A DNA stretch of 64,000 nt, from assembly GCA_949316235.1 (NCBI GenBank), contig OX438741.1:15501124-15565123 (forward strand), given 5' to 3'. Below are positions 30,130 through 39,915 of the stretch, piece after piece. A program made the position numbers and the translations under genes. This DNA comes from Oegoconia quadripuncta (taxonomy: Eukaryota; Arthropoda; Insecta; Lepidoptera; Autostichidae). Position 1 is the first letter of the stretch, and each line of letters begins with the position of its first letter. The notes beneath the pieces are model-generated. The model worked only from the letters and a program-made list of their open reading frames with translations. It had not been told where the DNA came from and made no database searches.

Positions 30130-30382
30130 TGTTCACAATCATACATACATTCGCCCTTTAACACACACCATTTATCCGACTCCATCAAAACATGCTCCGA
30201 GGAGGATCTTCGAGACGCATGAGAGGGACGAGCGGGGGACGGGCCCTCGGTACGACATACCGCAAAGCAAGCCACTTCTCATCTCCGTCGATTACTGTAC
30301 ACATCATTAATGTACCTCACAAATTTTGGCATTAAATATTTTCGCATGAAGAAAGCATTTTCAGTCAGCTACATCATCAACA
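30130..30382 (+). repeat. BEL 3' LTR
   Basis: 253 bp, visually identical to the 5' LTR; ATTAAA at 30331-30336 is the candidate poly-A signal. Followed by the target duplication GCGTG. Confidence 0.97.
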
Positions 30383-30475
30383 GCGTGTTTATTGCTCGTT
30401 CTTTTCAAGGAAAAATTGCATTTTGAAAAAGCAGTATCTTAAAAAATGAAAAATTTTACTATTTTATGTACTTAT
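30383..30475 (+). repeat. LINE 3' end interrupted by BEL
   Basis: TTTATTGCTCGTTCTTTTCA ... AAAATTTTACTATTTTATG, the AGAAGAACGAGCAAG-type 3' end whose first bases (AAAAAGAGCAATGCGTG) lie before the BEL at 23456-23472. Confidence 0.75.
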
Positions 30476-30539
30476 GTATAGAAAAATTACATATCCATGG
30501 CTCTTGACTCTTTCAAAAATGCCACTGGTAGTATCAGAG

Positions 30540-30789
30540 CTGAGCCTACACATTTATTCAACTTGTCAAACGAATAGTGAATGCAACTGCGCCACGAATG
30601 CATCTCGAAATAACAATCAAATCGCAAAATGTCTTCGGTCTGACTTCAGCAGGACCGTCCGCTCCCGCTCCCTCTAACCACATGGCCACACACCGCAAGC
30701 TAAAGGTGACAATGGCGCAAAGCGGCGCCGTAATGGCTTTGAATGGCCACAATGCCTCGGTTACAATGAATTTCACCAAGTCTCCCCAG
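30540..30789 (+). other. Exon-like open stretch with splice donor
   Basis: After a TGA the frame is open for about 80 codons (LVKRIVNATAPRMHLEITIK ... VTMNFTKSPQ) and ends exactly at CCCCAG|GTGAGTATA, a strong donor consensus. Third positions are GC-rich, unlike the AT-rich flanks. Candidate acceptors are GGTAGTATCAG and AAACGAATAG upstream. The minus strand is also open (73 codons), which weakens the case. I do not recognise the peptide. Confidence 0.3.
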
Positions 30790-31009
30790 GTGAGTATATA
30801 CAGACTAATTGAAATTATTTTTATCCAAAGAAAGGGGAGCTTGATGATTTCTGTCTGAAACGAAAATTGATTTTAATTAAGATAACGCCTTGGGATAAGA
30901 TCAGATATGAGATGATTCGTCAGAGAAATGATGACATAGCTCGGATAATTGGTGAGCCAGAGTGACAATGAGCTGGCTACACAATAACATTTACCCAAGT
31001 TGCGGCTTC

Positions 31010-31160
31010 GACTCCCTGTCGAGTACATGTTTGCTACTTGGTTTGGTTGGGGTGATGGGCATATAAATGTCTGTCGCTGCTTATTGAGCCACTTCCCAAA
31101 ATAAGTGGTTTCGGGTCAGCGCGCTTTTGCCTTCGGCCATCTTCACTTAGTAAATCGTAG
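31010..31160 (+). repeat. Diverged SINE-B-like segment
   Basis: TCGAGTACATGTTTGCTACTTGGTTTGGTTGG ... TTTCGGGTCAGCGCGCTTTT follows the SINE-B order with many changes. Confidence 0.5.
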
Positions 31161-31251
31161 TAATCAATTTTTATGCAAACTGTATTCGACCATTCTGTAA
31201 AAAATACTTAAAAAAACAATCTTATTATAATGTTCCATCATATTGTTCTTT

Positions 31252-31462
31252 TATGCACAACGGGTTAGCACTTGACCTCAATCACACCTGATGTTAAGTG
31301 AAGATGAGGCCGAAGGTGAAAGTGTACTGACCCGGAAACCCAAATATTTGGGGAACTATCTTATCTATGACAACCGGAACACAAAATTGCTGTTTGGCGG
31401 CAGATTTAGATAAGATTGTGGTTGCTGGCCAGGTGGACATAAAATGCCCTACCACCAACCTG
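31252..31462 (-). repeat. SINE-B, head truncated
   Basis: TTTTATGCACAACGGGTTAG through CCTACCACCAACC; lacks the tRNA-like head and has an internal deletion. Confidence 0.82.
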
Positions 31463-31558
31463 TATACTGACTGTCAGAACTAGTCGGACAAAAATCCATC
31501 TATCCTCTTTGGGCCCGCGTGGTCGACGACTCTGTCAGATGAGGCTGTGCCTCAATAA

Positions 31559-31786
31559 GTGACATTTGTGAGCGAACAGTACGACCTTATCCATCTATTC
31601 CTAGCATATATTCCAAGAATCAATGGCAAGATACCTCCCATTGAAGGCCCATTGAAGTCACCAGCAGTCATGCGTGTATTGTGTGAGGGTATATCGAGGG
31701 ATGTGGCGGGTTTGGGGTCAGATCTGATGATACAGCTCGCGCAGATAGGTTTGTCACAAAGGGATATTGTATTTAACCCTTAATAT
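31559..31786 (+). other. Unidentified 75-codon open frame
   Basis: Reads LIHLFLAYIPRINGKIPPIE ... LAQIGLSQRDIVFNP and stops at TAA. Codon composition looks protein-like and no repeat explains it. No ATG at its start; AAG and GAG near 31559-31571 could serve as acceptors, so a terminal exon or a decayed one is possible. Not recognised. Confidence 0.3.
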
Positions 31787-31974
31787 GAGTGCGGTTCACT
31801 AAATACCCGAGGGACTTTTGATATTCGGATTGTTGTCTGGTATATGATTTAGGTTTCAAGCAAATAATAACTATTGTAAATAAGAAAATGTCTTCGCATA
31901 GAATCGGCTCCTTTTTTTATCGACTATAAAAAGTGAGGTGGTTTTCAATTCGCCCATCTCCATTTTTTTAATGT

Positions 31975-32130
31975 AGGTATGTATAGTCTCAAAGCAATCA
32001 CTTTTCCTTTTTGAGGCAGTTAGATAAAAATGTCCTACCACCAATCAAACCGAGTACTCCGCTGGGGATCGAACCCGCGACCTCCGATTCGTAAACCCTG
32101 TTGTTTACATTGAGCCACGAAGGCGGTTAT
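31975..32130 (-). repeat. SINE-B-related, diverged head half
   Basis: Same variant as 21250-21396 (TTGAGGCAGTTAGATAAAAA) ending GAGCCACGAAGGCGGTTA. Confidence 0.75.
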
Positions 32131-32194
32131 ACATATACAGAGTGTAATCGTTAAGTGTGCACAGGCGATTATTCCGTATCTATTATAGATGACT

Positions 32195-32325
32195 ATTTTA
32201 TAAGAATATTTTATGATTGACTGGATTCGCGTTTGACCACAATCTCACCTGATAGAAAGTGACGATGCCAGTAAATGCCTATTCACTCGGCTCTTGAAGA
32301 TCCCAAGGTTGTAGGATTCATCTTC
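32195..32325 (-). repeat. LINE 3' end
   Basis: Complement of the 14008-14172 family: GCGTTTGACCACAATCTCAC, GATCCCAAGGTTGTAGG. Confidence 0.7.
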
Positions 32326-32334
32326 TATATCACT

Positions 32335-32708
32335 TACCGAATATGCGGTTTTTCCTTACGGTAAAAAACTCATCCAGTATATACTCGAAAAACATTATCC
32401 TCCTTTTTAGGGCCGTCGGGTAAAACAAAGGTCCGAATTCAGAACCTCCTCCTGTTTGAAGTCGTTTAAAAATAGCAAACGCGGGACATTTGGCGGACTT
32501 TCCTCAATTATAGCAATCCTACTCGTCCTTATCTTTGGGTGTTTGAAATATGGCCGCCAAGTTACCAGCGCGATAACGCGGCTACACGAGTATTTAAACG
32601 AATTATTTTTATCAGGGCCCGCCTTGAGCTCGCACAGCAATTATTGCTGATCGTATCTGGACACTACTCGTAAAGCTACGAGAGAACATAATTTCAAACT
32701 TCAAGCAT
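32335..32708. other. No gene recognised
   Basis: Begins with the dispersed repeat also seen at 655 and 21898. Short open frames on both strands at 32407-32650 have no recognisable product. Confidence 0.35.
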
Positions 32709-32960
32709 TTTTTTTTTATTTGAGAGGGCGGCAAACGAGCATGCCGGTCACCTGATGGAAAGCAAAGACACCCGCAACACCAAAAGGGTCACAGATGCGT
32801 TGCCGGCCTTTGAGGAAGGTGTAGGCTCGTTTCTTGAAGATTCCAATGTCGTACTCGTTCGGGAATACCGCTGCAGGAAGTCCGTTCCACAGTGTGGTCG
32901 TACGTGGTAGGAAGTTTCTTGAGAAACGTACAGTGGTAGACTTCCACTCATCCAAATCAT
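32709..32960 (-). pseudogene. CR1/Jockey-type LINE 3' end
   Basis: Minus frame [20 protein letters not shown], then [14 protein letters not shown], the C-terminal tail of reverse transcriptases of this group, then CATCAGGTGACCGGCATGCT and an A-rich tail. A plus-strand sister copy is at 46855-47088. Confidence 0.8.
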
Positions 32961-33009
32961 CATTATTTCAAACAAACAAATAAACATTCAAACTTTCGCA
33001 TGTTAGATC

Positions 33010-33513
33010 ATCATCATCAGCCCGTAAACATCCCACTGCATGGATAAAGGCCTTCCCTCGTATACGAGGGAGAATAGTGTGGTTTGGGGACTTCACATTT
33101 ATTTATTTATTTAATTAATTACACGGGAGGGTTCCCAATTACATAATTAATAATTACTGTAAGTTAAACAGAAATAATTAAATGTCAACAGGATAATGCA
33201 AATTATGAGAGAATACAAATAATTACAATAAAAATTAAAAGAGTTAAAAGAGCTAATTAAATGTCTATAAAATAATACAAATAAGTTGGTACATAAGAGA
33301 AAATACAAATCGATTACAACAAAAATGCAAAGAGAAAATAAGATAAAGTCTATATCAATAATTATACAAAAGATAGAATACAAAATAAAGATAAAAATCA
33401 AAGAGAATACAAATTATATGTCAGAAAACAACACAATGCAATTATGACATTCTTAAAAATATATCTCCATTCATACATCTCGCTCACAGAAACTCAGGTA
33501 ATCAGACAATATA
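33010..33513. other. Repeat scraps and AT-rich DNA
   Basis: 33010-33090 (CAGCCCGTAAACATCCCACT, GGCCTTCCCTCGTATACGAG) matches 56735-56790. 33100-33480 is very A-rich with TTTA and AATAC runs, probably a LINE 3' UTR on the minus strand. Confidence 0.4.
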
Positions 33514-34547
33514 CAGGGCGTCCCACGGCTATGCCACATGGAGGGAAAGTACCTTGAATTTTGTAGATGGAACATTTTACTGAAAGAAGACATTATTTTA
33601 ATTTAAAAAACAATTTAAACTGCATTCATAGATTTTTAAATAAGTACATGGTTGAACCGGGAATCGAACCCTTTATTTATAAAAAAAAAATTACCATGTA
33701 ACTTTATCATACCGATCGAAAGGCTTCATCATAAGGATAATTTTTTGCTAAATAACATAGTGTCAGAAATAAAAGGAAGACCATGAATTTTAACATTTTT
33801 AATACAAAATTAATCAAATTTATCAAATGCTCAAAATGAGTCCCATCCTGTTCAATACAAAGTCGCACTCTTTTGATTATTTCGCTCCCTGTCGATTTTT
33901 TGATCATGTTGTGGTGGATATTTAGAATAATACGTCGAAGTTCAGTTTGTAGCTCGTGGACACTTTGACACTGGTTCTTGTAAAGTAAATTTTTTACATA
34001 ACCCCATAAAAAAATCTAACGGGGTTAGATCTGGGGATCTCGGCGGCCATTTTTTCGTCCATTTGTCCCGATCCAGGAAAGAAAATGTTCATTGAGATAG
34101 TCCTACTTACTAATTACGTATCTCTTTATCATTTTATCATAAACTTAAATTATAATAGGGAAATGATGCATACTTCTTGAGTGGGTAATTAGTATTAGTA
34201 ATGATAATGTCAGTTGTATGTCCTTACGGCAATGTCAGCTTTTCATTTTTCTGAACAAAATTGAACATCTAATGTTAAAATTCATGGTCTTCCTTTTATT
34301 TCTGACAATATGTTATTTAGCAAAAAATAATCCTCATGATGAAGCCTTTCGATCGGTATGATAAAGCTACATGGTAATTTTTTTTTATAAATAAATGGTT
34401 CGATTCCCGATTCAACCATGTACTTATTTAAAAATCTATGAATGCAGTTTAAATTGTTTTATAAATTAAAATAATGTCTTCTTTCAGTAAAAATCTACAA
34501 AATTCAAGGTACTTTTCCTCCATGTGGCATAGCCGTGGGACGCCCTG
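33514..34547 (-). mobile_element. Fold-back Tc1/mariner-like element
   Basis: 1034 bp with ends CAGGGCGTCCCACGGCTATG and its complement, flanked by TA on both sides (33512-33513, 34548-34549), the mariner target. The inverted arms are unusually long, about 280 bp (33514-33797 versus 34271-34547), with a few mismatches. The interior holds the C-terminal part of a transposase on the minus strand. The whole unit could form one large hairpin. Confidence 0.85.
33707..34075 (-). pseudogene. Mariner-type transposase C-terminus
   Basis: Minus strand reads WPPRSPDLTPLDFF (catalytic DD34E-type block WxxxSPDLxPxD), a frameshift in a T7 run near 34010, LWGYVKNLLYKNQCQSVHEL, and MIKKSTGSEIIKRVRLCIEQ. About 120 codons; the N-terminal DNA-binding half and the first two acidic residues are missing. 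It cannot be active. Confidence 0.85.
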
Positions 34548-34587
34548 TATATGTCCTTCCTACCTTAAATTAATTCTTTCTTATTTT

Positions 34588-34768
34588 ATTGTATGATGAA
34601 TACAGACATGTGTTCCCGAGTTATGGATGTTTTTCATTTATACATGTATTTATTTAGAAAAAAAAATGTAATTGTGTAGTTTATCAACCATCTGGTATCC
34701 ATAACACAAGCCTAGATGCTTACTGCGGACCTAGATGGCGCTGTGTGCATGTATAAAGATATAAAAAA
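34588..34768 (+). repeat. SINE-C, head truncated
   Basis: ATGATGAATACAGACATGTG, CGAGTTATGGATGTTTTTCA to ACCTAGATGGCGCTGTGTGC. Confidence 0.8.
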
Positions 34769-34884
34769 GGCACATATAGTAATTAAATTTAAAAACTCAT
34801 TGGTACATAGCCTGCGTGGTAATCGAACCTGGACCTCCAAAATTGGGAAACTGGGTCTTGACTGCTGAGGCACCGACGCTCCAT
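34769..34884 (-). repeat. SINE-D head and proximal body
   Basis: Complement of GGTGCCTCAGCAGTCAAGAC, the B-box-like GGTTCGATTACCACGCAGGC and TACCAATGAGTTTTTAAATT. Compare 45894 (plus). Confidence 0.75.
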
Positions 34885-34981
34885 TTTAGGTATTATTTAT
34901 TATGCCTTATTCGTCGTATTCCTGATGAGACATATTCTTGTTTTGGCACATTTCTGTTTGGACGTATTCCGTTTTCGACAT

Positions 34982-35096
34982 ATTATAATTAGATATATCT
35001 TTTAGGCTTCTCGAAAGCACGTCACAACGATTTCTCTGATTTATTCTGTATTTAAAAAGATATCTCAATTTGCCCAATGAGAGTGCCACTGGACGG
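34982..35096 (-). repeat. Dispersed repeat E
   Basis: ATATCTTTTAGGCTTCTCGA, GATTTATTCTGTATTTAAAA, GAGAGTGCCACTGGACGG. The inverted copy at 42976-43290 is split by a SINE-B. Confidence 0.65.
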
Positions 35097-35234
35097 AATA
35101 AACCCTCTTAACCCTGACTGTCAGGTGGCTACTAATCTGACACAAATTGACTGATCTGAACTGGGTTTGCGTGATTATGACCCAAGCCGACTTCCCAAGG
35201 AAGGAGTGAAATGATTTTCGAGTGTATGTATGTT

Positions 35235-35660
35235 TATATTAGGTCCTTACCTATGAAATTGGCGTTTTGTATGAAGAATTTCATTAAGACTGTTTTCTCC
35301 ATACAAACATTTTTGAATATTTTTTTTTGGGAACGGCAAATCCAAATTTCGCTAAACTTTGTGTGTATTATCGGATAACATTAAGTATAGGCAGCATTAA
35401 TTTTTAAAAGTAACCGCTTTATAAAAGTTTCAGCGAATCTAAGACATGATTATGGGAAGCACATGAAAAGAGCTCTGTTCAATTTTTTTTTAATATGTGA
35501 TTTAGGCCAGAAATTAAAAAATATTTCATGTGAAACCTTGAAATAATATTCTATTTTCCAAATAAAATACAAATTTGGATATAGCTTTGAAAATTGCAGG
35601 AATTGGTACATATGATTAACGAAGAAAAAAAACTCCAATTTCATAGGTAAAGACCCAATA
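35235..35660 (+). mobile_element. MITE-M, full length
   Basis: About 420 bp with imperfect terminal inverted repeats GGTCCTTACCTATGAAATTGG and CCAATTTCATAGGTAAAGACC and no coding capacity, flanked by TTA/TAA-like bases. Other copies: 47763 (truncated), 51942 (truncated, with a nested insert), 52830 (minus, full). Probably mariner-related. Confidence 0.85.
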
Positions 35661-36427
35661 CAAAGCGCATTAGCATTGGTCGCTTAGAAGTGACAGGAAA
35701 ATAGGATGGCTGACGGATTGGTTTAACAGGTTGCTACATTTAGTGCAGACAGTGGGGGCCCACGTCACGGCGAAGGCGACCAATAGAATCGAACCCGCGA
35801 CGTTTCTCTTGTTTTGTTGGTAGGTAGCCGGTATATGTATAGGCTAACATGTCGACATTATGTTAATGAAAATGAAAAGAAAAATCACTTCGGAACTTAA
35901 ATAACTTCATAATAATCTTTGCAGTGGAGACATTGGGCCCTTGACCTACCGACACGAAACAATTTGTAAAGGATTTATCCGTTAGACTGGTCCACGCCTC
36001 TGGAGATGTGAGAGCTGGTATCTACTTCGCTCAGCAGCTGAGCTTATGCATTCAGCGGGGCAATAGCGCTAGCGTACTAGGTACTTTGCGGAAGCGAGTT
36101 GGACGGCGTATTCTTTCTACAAGATATAGGAATTTTCAATTGTGTTTAATAAATTTGTTATTTCATGTACATACTTAATTAAATTATATTATTTATTATA
36201 TATAATCTTCGCGATATTAAAATCATGATATGACCGCATTCACTATCAGACTCGTCTTCGGTAAGTACAAACCTCAGGAAGCAGCGTGTGGGGGTTATCC
36301 AGAGATAATAAAATCAGGCTCACCAGGTAATATGTGGTTCATCAATTTGTGGCGCACTTACCTGTAAAAAAGAAATATCTGAATTAAATACCACAATTTA
36401 TATAATGCTTTCTGCTCACGAGTTTAT
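35661..36427. other. No gene recognised
   Basis: Mixed sequence with an isolated tRNA-like GGTTCGATTCTATTGG complement near 35785. The only notable motif is the splice-like site at 36349-36369. Confidence 0.35.
36349..36369 (-). promoter_or_regulatory. Recursive-splice-like motif
   Basis: Minus strand TTTCTTTTTTACAG directly followed by GTAAGTGCG: a strong 3' splice site abutting a strong 5' splice site with no exon between. This is the consensus for ratchet points in long insect introns. There is no independent evidence that a minus-strand gene spans the site. Confidence 0.3.
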
Positions 36428-36728
36428 TTTTATGCACAACGGGTTAGCATTTGAACTCAATATACCTGATTAGGTCGAAGATGGAAGCGAATTGACCCGG
36501 AAACCCTATCCTATTTGGGGGACGGCTATCTTATCTCTGACAACCGGAACACAACAATGCTATAGGCGGCAGACTTAGATAAGATGTTGGTAGGTAACCA
36601 GGCGGATATTTAAAATGCTCGACTACCAACCAAACCGAGTGCTAAACATTTACTACGCTGGGGATCACACTCCCGCCCTCCGTGTCGTAAACGTTACGTT
36701 GTATTCATTGAGCCACTACTGTGGGTAG
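36428..36728 (-). repeat. SINE-B, diverged
   Basis: TTTTTATGCACAACGGGTTA to GAGCCACTACTGTGGGTA; many substitutions and a gap after CTCAATATACCTGATT. Confidence 0.78.
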
Positions 36729-37826
36729 CCAGCCATAGGCTCAGAGTGGGCCAGCAGTCTAAAGTAATATGTAACTAGGATACTATACCCGCGGTCTTAC
36801 CTTTATTTATTTAGGTATTAACAAGGCCTTCGCTTCTCTGTTCCCCGACCCGGGGCTCTACCGCCTAACTCAAAGCTATAGCTATAGCGATAGCAATGCA
36901 CTGTCTGTCCTTGTCATTGTATTGCGATACGAAAAGGATGGATGGCGCGTTGACGTCGTAAACGATAACAATTTTCAAAGCAATTGACTTAGGCGGTTTG
37001 ACTGCCGGCAGTCGTCTACCTAATTGTAAAGTACTGTCCCCCCCCTCCTACAGAACCAACATCGGTCAACACAGCCCTTTGTATCGAATGTGTGCATCAT
37101 GTAATGTACGAGAGACCAGATTGATATATTTTCAGGAACAATCGCCTCCACTAAGAAAGTTATCTATGGTTGTACATGTATTACGGATTAATCATCCTTA
37201 ATACATATACATCATTCTGTACAACAATTATAAATAGGTCTTTTTGTATCATTTTATTGGTTTAGTTAATAGCCTATTTTATTCTTAAGTATTGAGACTG
37301 TTTACCTGTGTGCATGCTGTGTTCACATCAAGTAGGATACATTCAATTAATAATGTCGTAATGTTGGGTAAGACTGAAAATATTGAGAATTGTGTCCAGT
37401 TTTGTGAACCGTTTAAAAAAAAAAAGAAAAAAAAAAAACTAACTTCATAATATTACTGTAGAGGATGGAGGTCCACGAAAAAAGATTGACACTTTAAAGT
37501 TGCGACTTCGCGTATATTTGTAATTAAACAGAGCAATAATACAATTTTGAATATTAAAGGCGTTCGTTCTCGCTTGCGGATGGTAGTTAACTTGTGACAA
37601 TTACAAAAATTACCACTTAATATAGGTAGCGAGACAGTCATTTATAATTAAATACCTTCCAATTTTTCTTAATTAATTTACATAAAAAATTACTTAACAT
37701 TACCTTCTTATCATTCAACAAACAGTTTTATCATTTTTTTTTAAATCCAATTTTTAACAAGGCTTGGAGCACACATCTATTACTCATGTCAGCTTCATAG
37801 GAACAGTCGACTTACACAATTGTTTT
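36729..37826. other. No confident gene; one acceptor-like site
   Basis: CCCCCCCTCCTACAG at about 37038-37052 is a good 3' splice site and is followed in one frame by 50 codons (TNIGQHSPLYRMCASCNVRE ...) to a TAA at 37199. No donor, homology or repeat supports it. The remainder is AT-rich, with an A-rich run at 37411-37438. Confidence 0.2.
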
Positions 37827-38110
37827 GACGACCTGTTTGGTGTAGTGGTTAGAAACTCTGCTGCTATACCAAAAGGTCGCGGGTTCGAATCCCGCTAGGG
37901 GCATATGTTTGTATGATGAATACGCACATATTATGTACCCGAGTTATGGATGTTTTTCATTTATATATGTATTTATTTACAAAAAAAAATGTATTTGTGT
38001 AGTGTATCAACCATTTGGTATCCACAACACAAGCCTAGTTGTTTAGTGTGGAACTAGATGGCGCTATCTGTATATGTCCAAGGATATTTTATTATTTATT
38101 ATTATTATTA
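37827..38110 (+). repeat. SINE-C, full length
   Basis: GACGACCTGTTTGGTGTAGTGG, GGTCGCGGGTTCGAATCCCG, body ATGGATGTTTTTCATTTATA, ACTAGATGGCGCTATCTG, ending AGGATATTTTATTATTTATT. About 285 bp; the reference copy for this family. Confidence 0.9.
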
Positions 38111-38188
38111 TGCCCTATATTAATTTAGAACATTTAAAATATTAATGTGAGCGCGTCGCTAACAATTACTTTAATATACAATCAACTT

Positions 38189-38380
38189 TTAATAAATAAA
38201 TAAATATTTCGGACACTTACACCAATCATCTAGTCTCAAACTAAGCAAAGCACTTATATAAACATCCATGACTCGGGAATAAATATTCGTAATTATCACA
38301 CAAACATTTACCCCTCGCGGGAATCGAACCCGCAACCGTTGGTTTCGCTGACAGGGTCACTATCCACTACACCAACCAAT
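38189..38380 (-). repeat. SINE-A with internal deletion
   Basis: The tail and TCATCTAGTCTCAAACTAAG are followed after AGCAAAGC directly by ACTTATATAAACATCC, so about 45 bp of body is missing. The head ends in ACACCAACC. Confidence 0.85.
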
Positions 38381-38512
38381 TCTCACTTTAATAACATGAA
38401 GTGAGAATTTCAACTTCAATTTACAGAATTGCAAAATTTCATGACAGATATAATGCAGTTAATCAAGTAGCAGTGGTCCAACTTTATACAAGTTATAGCG
38501 CTAGTAGCTACA

Positions 38513-38847
38513 TGACTTTTTTTATGCACAACAGGTTGGTACTTGACTTCAATGACACACCTAATGTTAAGTGAACATGAGGTCGAAGGTGGAAGCGTAC
38601 TGACCCGGAAACCTCAACACATTTGGAGGACTGGCTATCTTATCTCTGACAACCGGAACACAACAATGCTATTAACATTGCTGCTTGGCGGCAGATTTAG
38701 ACAAAATGGTGGTAGCTAGCCAAGCGGCCATTGAAAATGCCCTACCACCAACCAAGCCGAGTACTTAAACATGTACCCCGCAGGGGATCAAACCCGCGAC
38801 CTCCGAATCGTAAACCCAATGTTGTTTACATTGAGCTACGGAGGACT
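38513..38847 (-). repeat. SINE-B, full length
   Basis: Poly-T, CACAACAGGTTGGTACTTGA through GTTGTTTACATTGAGCTACGGAGG. Confidence 0.88.
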
Positions 38848-39028
38848 TTTTTTTTCGTTTATTTAGGAAAACAAGCTGCTTATATATATAAACTACTGAT
38901 AGTACAACATATATACTTAGTAATCGCATAGCCAACATCGTTATCCACATCAAATCAATGTTGGCAATTCATTTACTTATCCATCTCTTCCCATCGGTGT
39001 CGACACTCTTGTCTTGACTGAATAAATA

Positions 39029-39118
39029 AATAAATATCCTTCGACATACACACAACGCCATCTAGTTCCACACTAAACAACTAGACTTCTGTTGTGGATA
39101 CCACATGGTTGATATCAA
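39029..39118 (-). repeat. SINE-C 3' part
   Basis: AATATCCTTCGACATACACA, GCCATCTAGTTCCACACTAA, GATACCACATGGTTGATATC. It runs straight into the 24-bp minisatellite. Confidence 0.75.
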
Positions 39119-39121
39119 AAT

Positions 39122-39552
39122 ACGTACTTATTTGCCTGTGTAGTCTGTCATCTATTTGCCTGTGTAGTATGTCATCTAGTTGCCTGTGTAGTCTGTCATC
39201 TATTTGCCTGTGTAGTATGTCATCTAGTTGCCTGTGTAGTCTGTCATCTATTTGCCTGTGTAGTATGTCATCTATTTGCCTGTGTAGTATGTTATCTAGT
39301 TGCCTATGTAGTCTGTCATATATTTGCCTGTGTAGTCTGTCATCTAGTTGCCTATGTAGTCTGTCATCTATTTGCCTGTGTAGTCTGTCATCTATTTGCC
39401 TGTGTAGTATGTTATCTAGTTGCCTATGTAGTCTGTCATATATTTGCCTGTGTAGTCTGTCATCTAGTTGCCTATGTAGTCTGTCATCTATTTGCCTGTG
39501 TAGTCTGTCATCTATTTGCCTGTGTAGTCTGTCATCTATTTGCCTATCTTAT
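39122..39552. repeat. 24-bp minisatellite with 120-bp higher-order period
   Basis: About 18 units of TATTTGCCTGTGTAGTCTGTCATC type. Variant positions recur every five units: 39301-39360 equals 39421-39480 base for base. The open frame with SSICLCSL octapeptides comes from the 24-bp unit; I see no signal peptide, start context or homology that would make it a gene. Confidence 0.93.
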
Positions 39553-39670
39553 CAAGTCTGATGCCAAGCAGCGTTGTTTTTAGCATTATTGTATTCCGGC
39601 TTGCCATTAGCCAAATGAATTGGGGCCTCATCTTCACTTAACATCAGGTGTCATTAAGATCAAGCACATA
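39553..39670 (+). repeat. SINE-B 3' part, diverged
   Basis: GATGCCAAGCAGCGTTGTTT ... TCATCTTCACTTAACATCAGGTGTC. Confidence 0.7.
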
Positions 39671-39694
39671 AGAAAGCTGAGGATTGGGCTCTAT

Positions 39695-39915
39695 AGCGCG
39701 CCTTCATCATATCAGCCGAAAGACGTCCACATCTGGACAAAGGCCTCCCCCAAACATCTCCTCAACGATCGGCCCTGCGCTCCCCGCATCCAGTGGCTTG
39801 CCGCGATCTTTACCAAATCGTTGGTCCACCTCGAGGGGGTTCGGGGGGAACGCTGGGTCTGTCGGTGCGTGGTCGCAACTCGAGTACATTTCCGCCACTT
39901 AAGTATGATGCCACG
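39695..39915 (-). pseudogene. RTE-clade LINE ORF C-terminus
   Basis: Minus strand, across frame breaks: PPRGGPTIW-like text, DLVKIAASHWMRGAQGR, then EEMFGGGLCPDVDVFRLI, the decayed form of the RTE ending WTDDLVKVAG...WMRAAQDR...GEAYVQQWT. Same family as 60903-61500. Confidence 0.8.

Larger units (their letters stand above)
23473..30382 (+). mobile_element. Complete BEL/Pao LTR retrotransposon
   Basis: 6910 bp with two 253-bp LTRs (TG...CA) that look identical by eye, a primer-binding site 7 nt after the 5' LTR, one uninterrupted gag-pol frame, a G-rich polypurine tract, and the 5-bp target duplication GCGTG at 23468-23472 and 30383-30387. It sits inside an older LINE 3' end: 23452-23472 and 30383-30475 join into one collinear copy of that family. 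There is no env-like frame between the stop at 30096 and the 3' LTR. All parts needed for autonomous retrotransposition are present, so a recent and possibly active insertion is likely. Confidence 0.97.

Noticed and set aside
33147..33401. Hydrophobic Ile/Phe-rich minus frame resembling a membrane protein
   Set aside because: Translation of A/T-only sequence; composition alone explains the hydrophobicity.
39122..39552. CRISPR-like array
   Set aside because: Units are contiguous 24-mers without unique spacers and the genome is eukaryotic.
39094..39561. Cys-rich secreted-looking repeat protein
   Set aside because: A 24-bp minisatellite; the first methionine lies in a SINE-C remnant and no signal peptide or conserved flanks exist.
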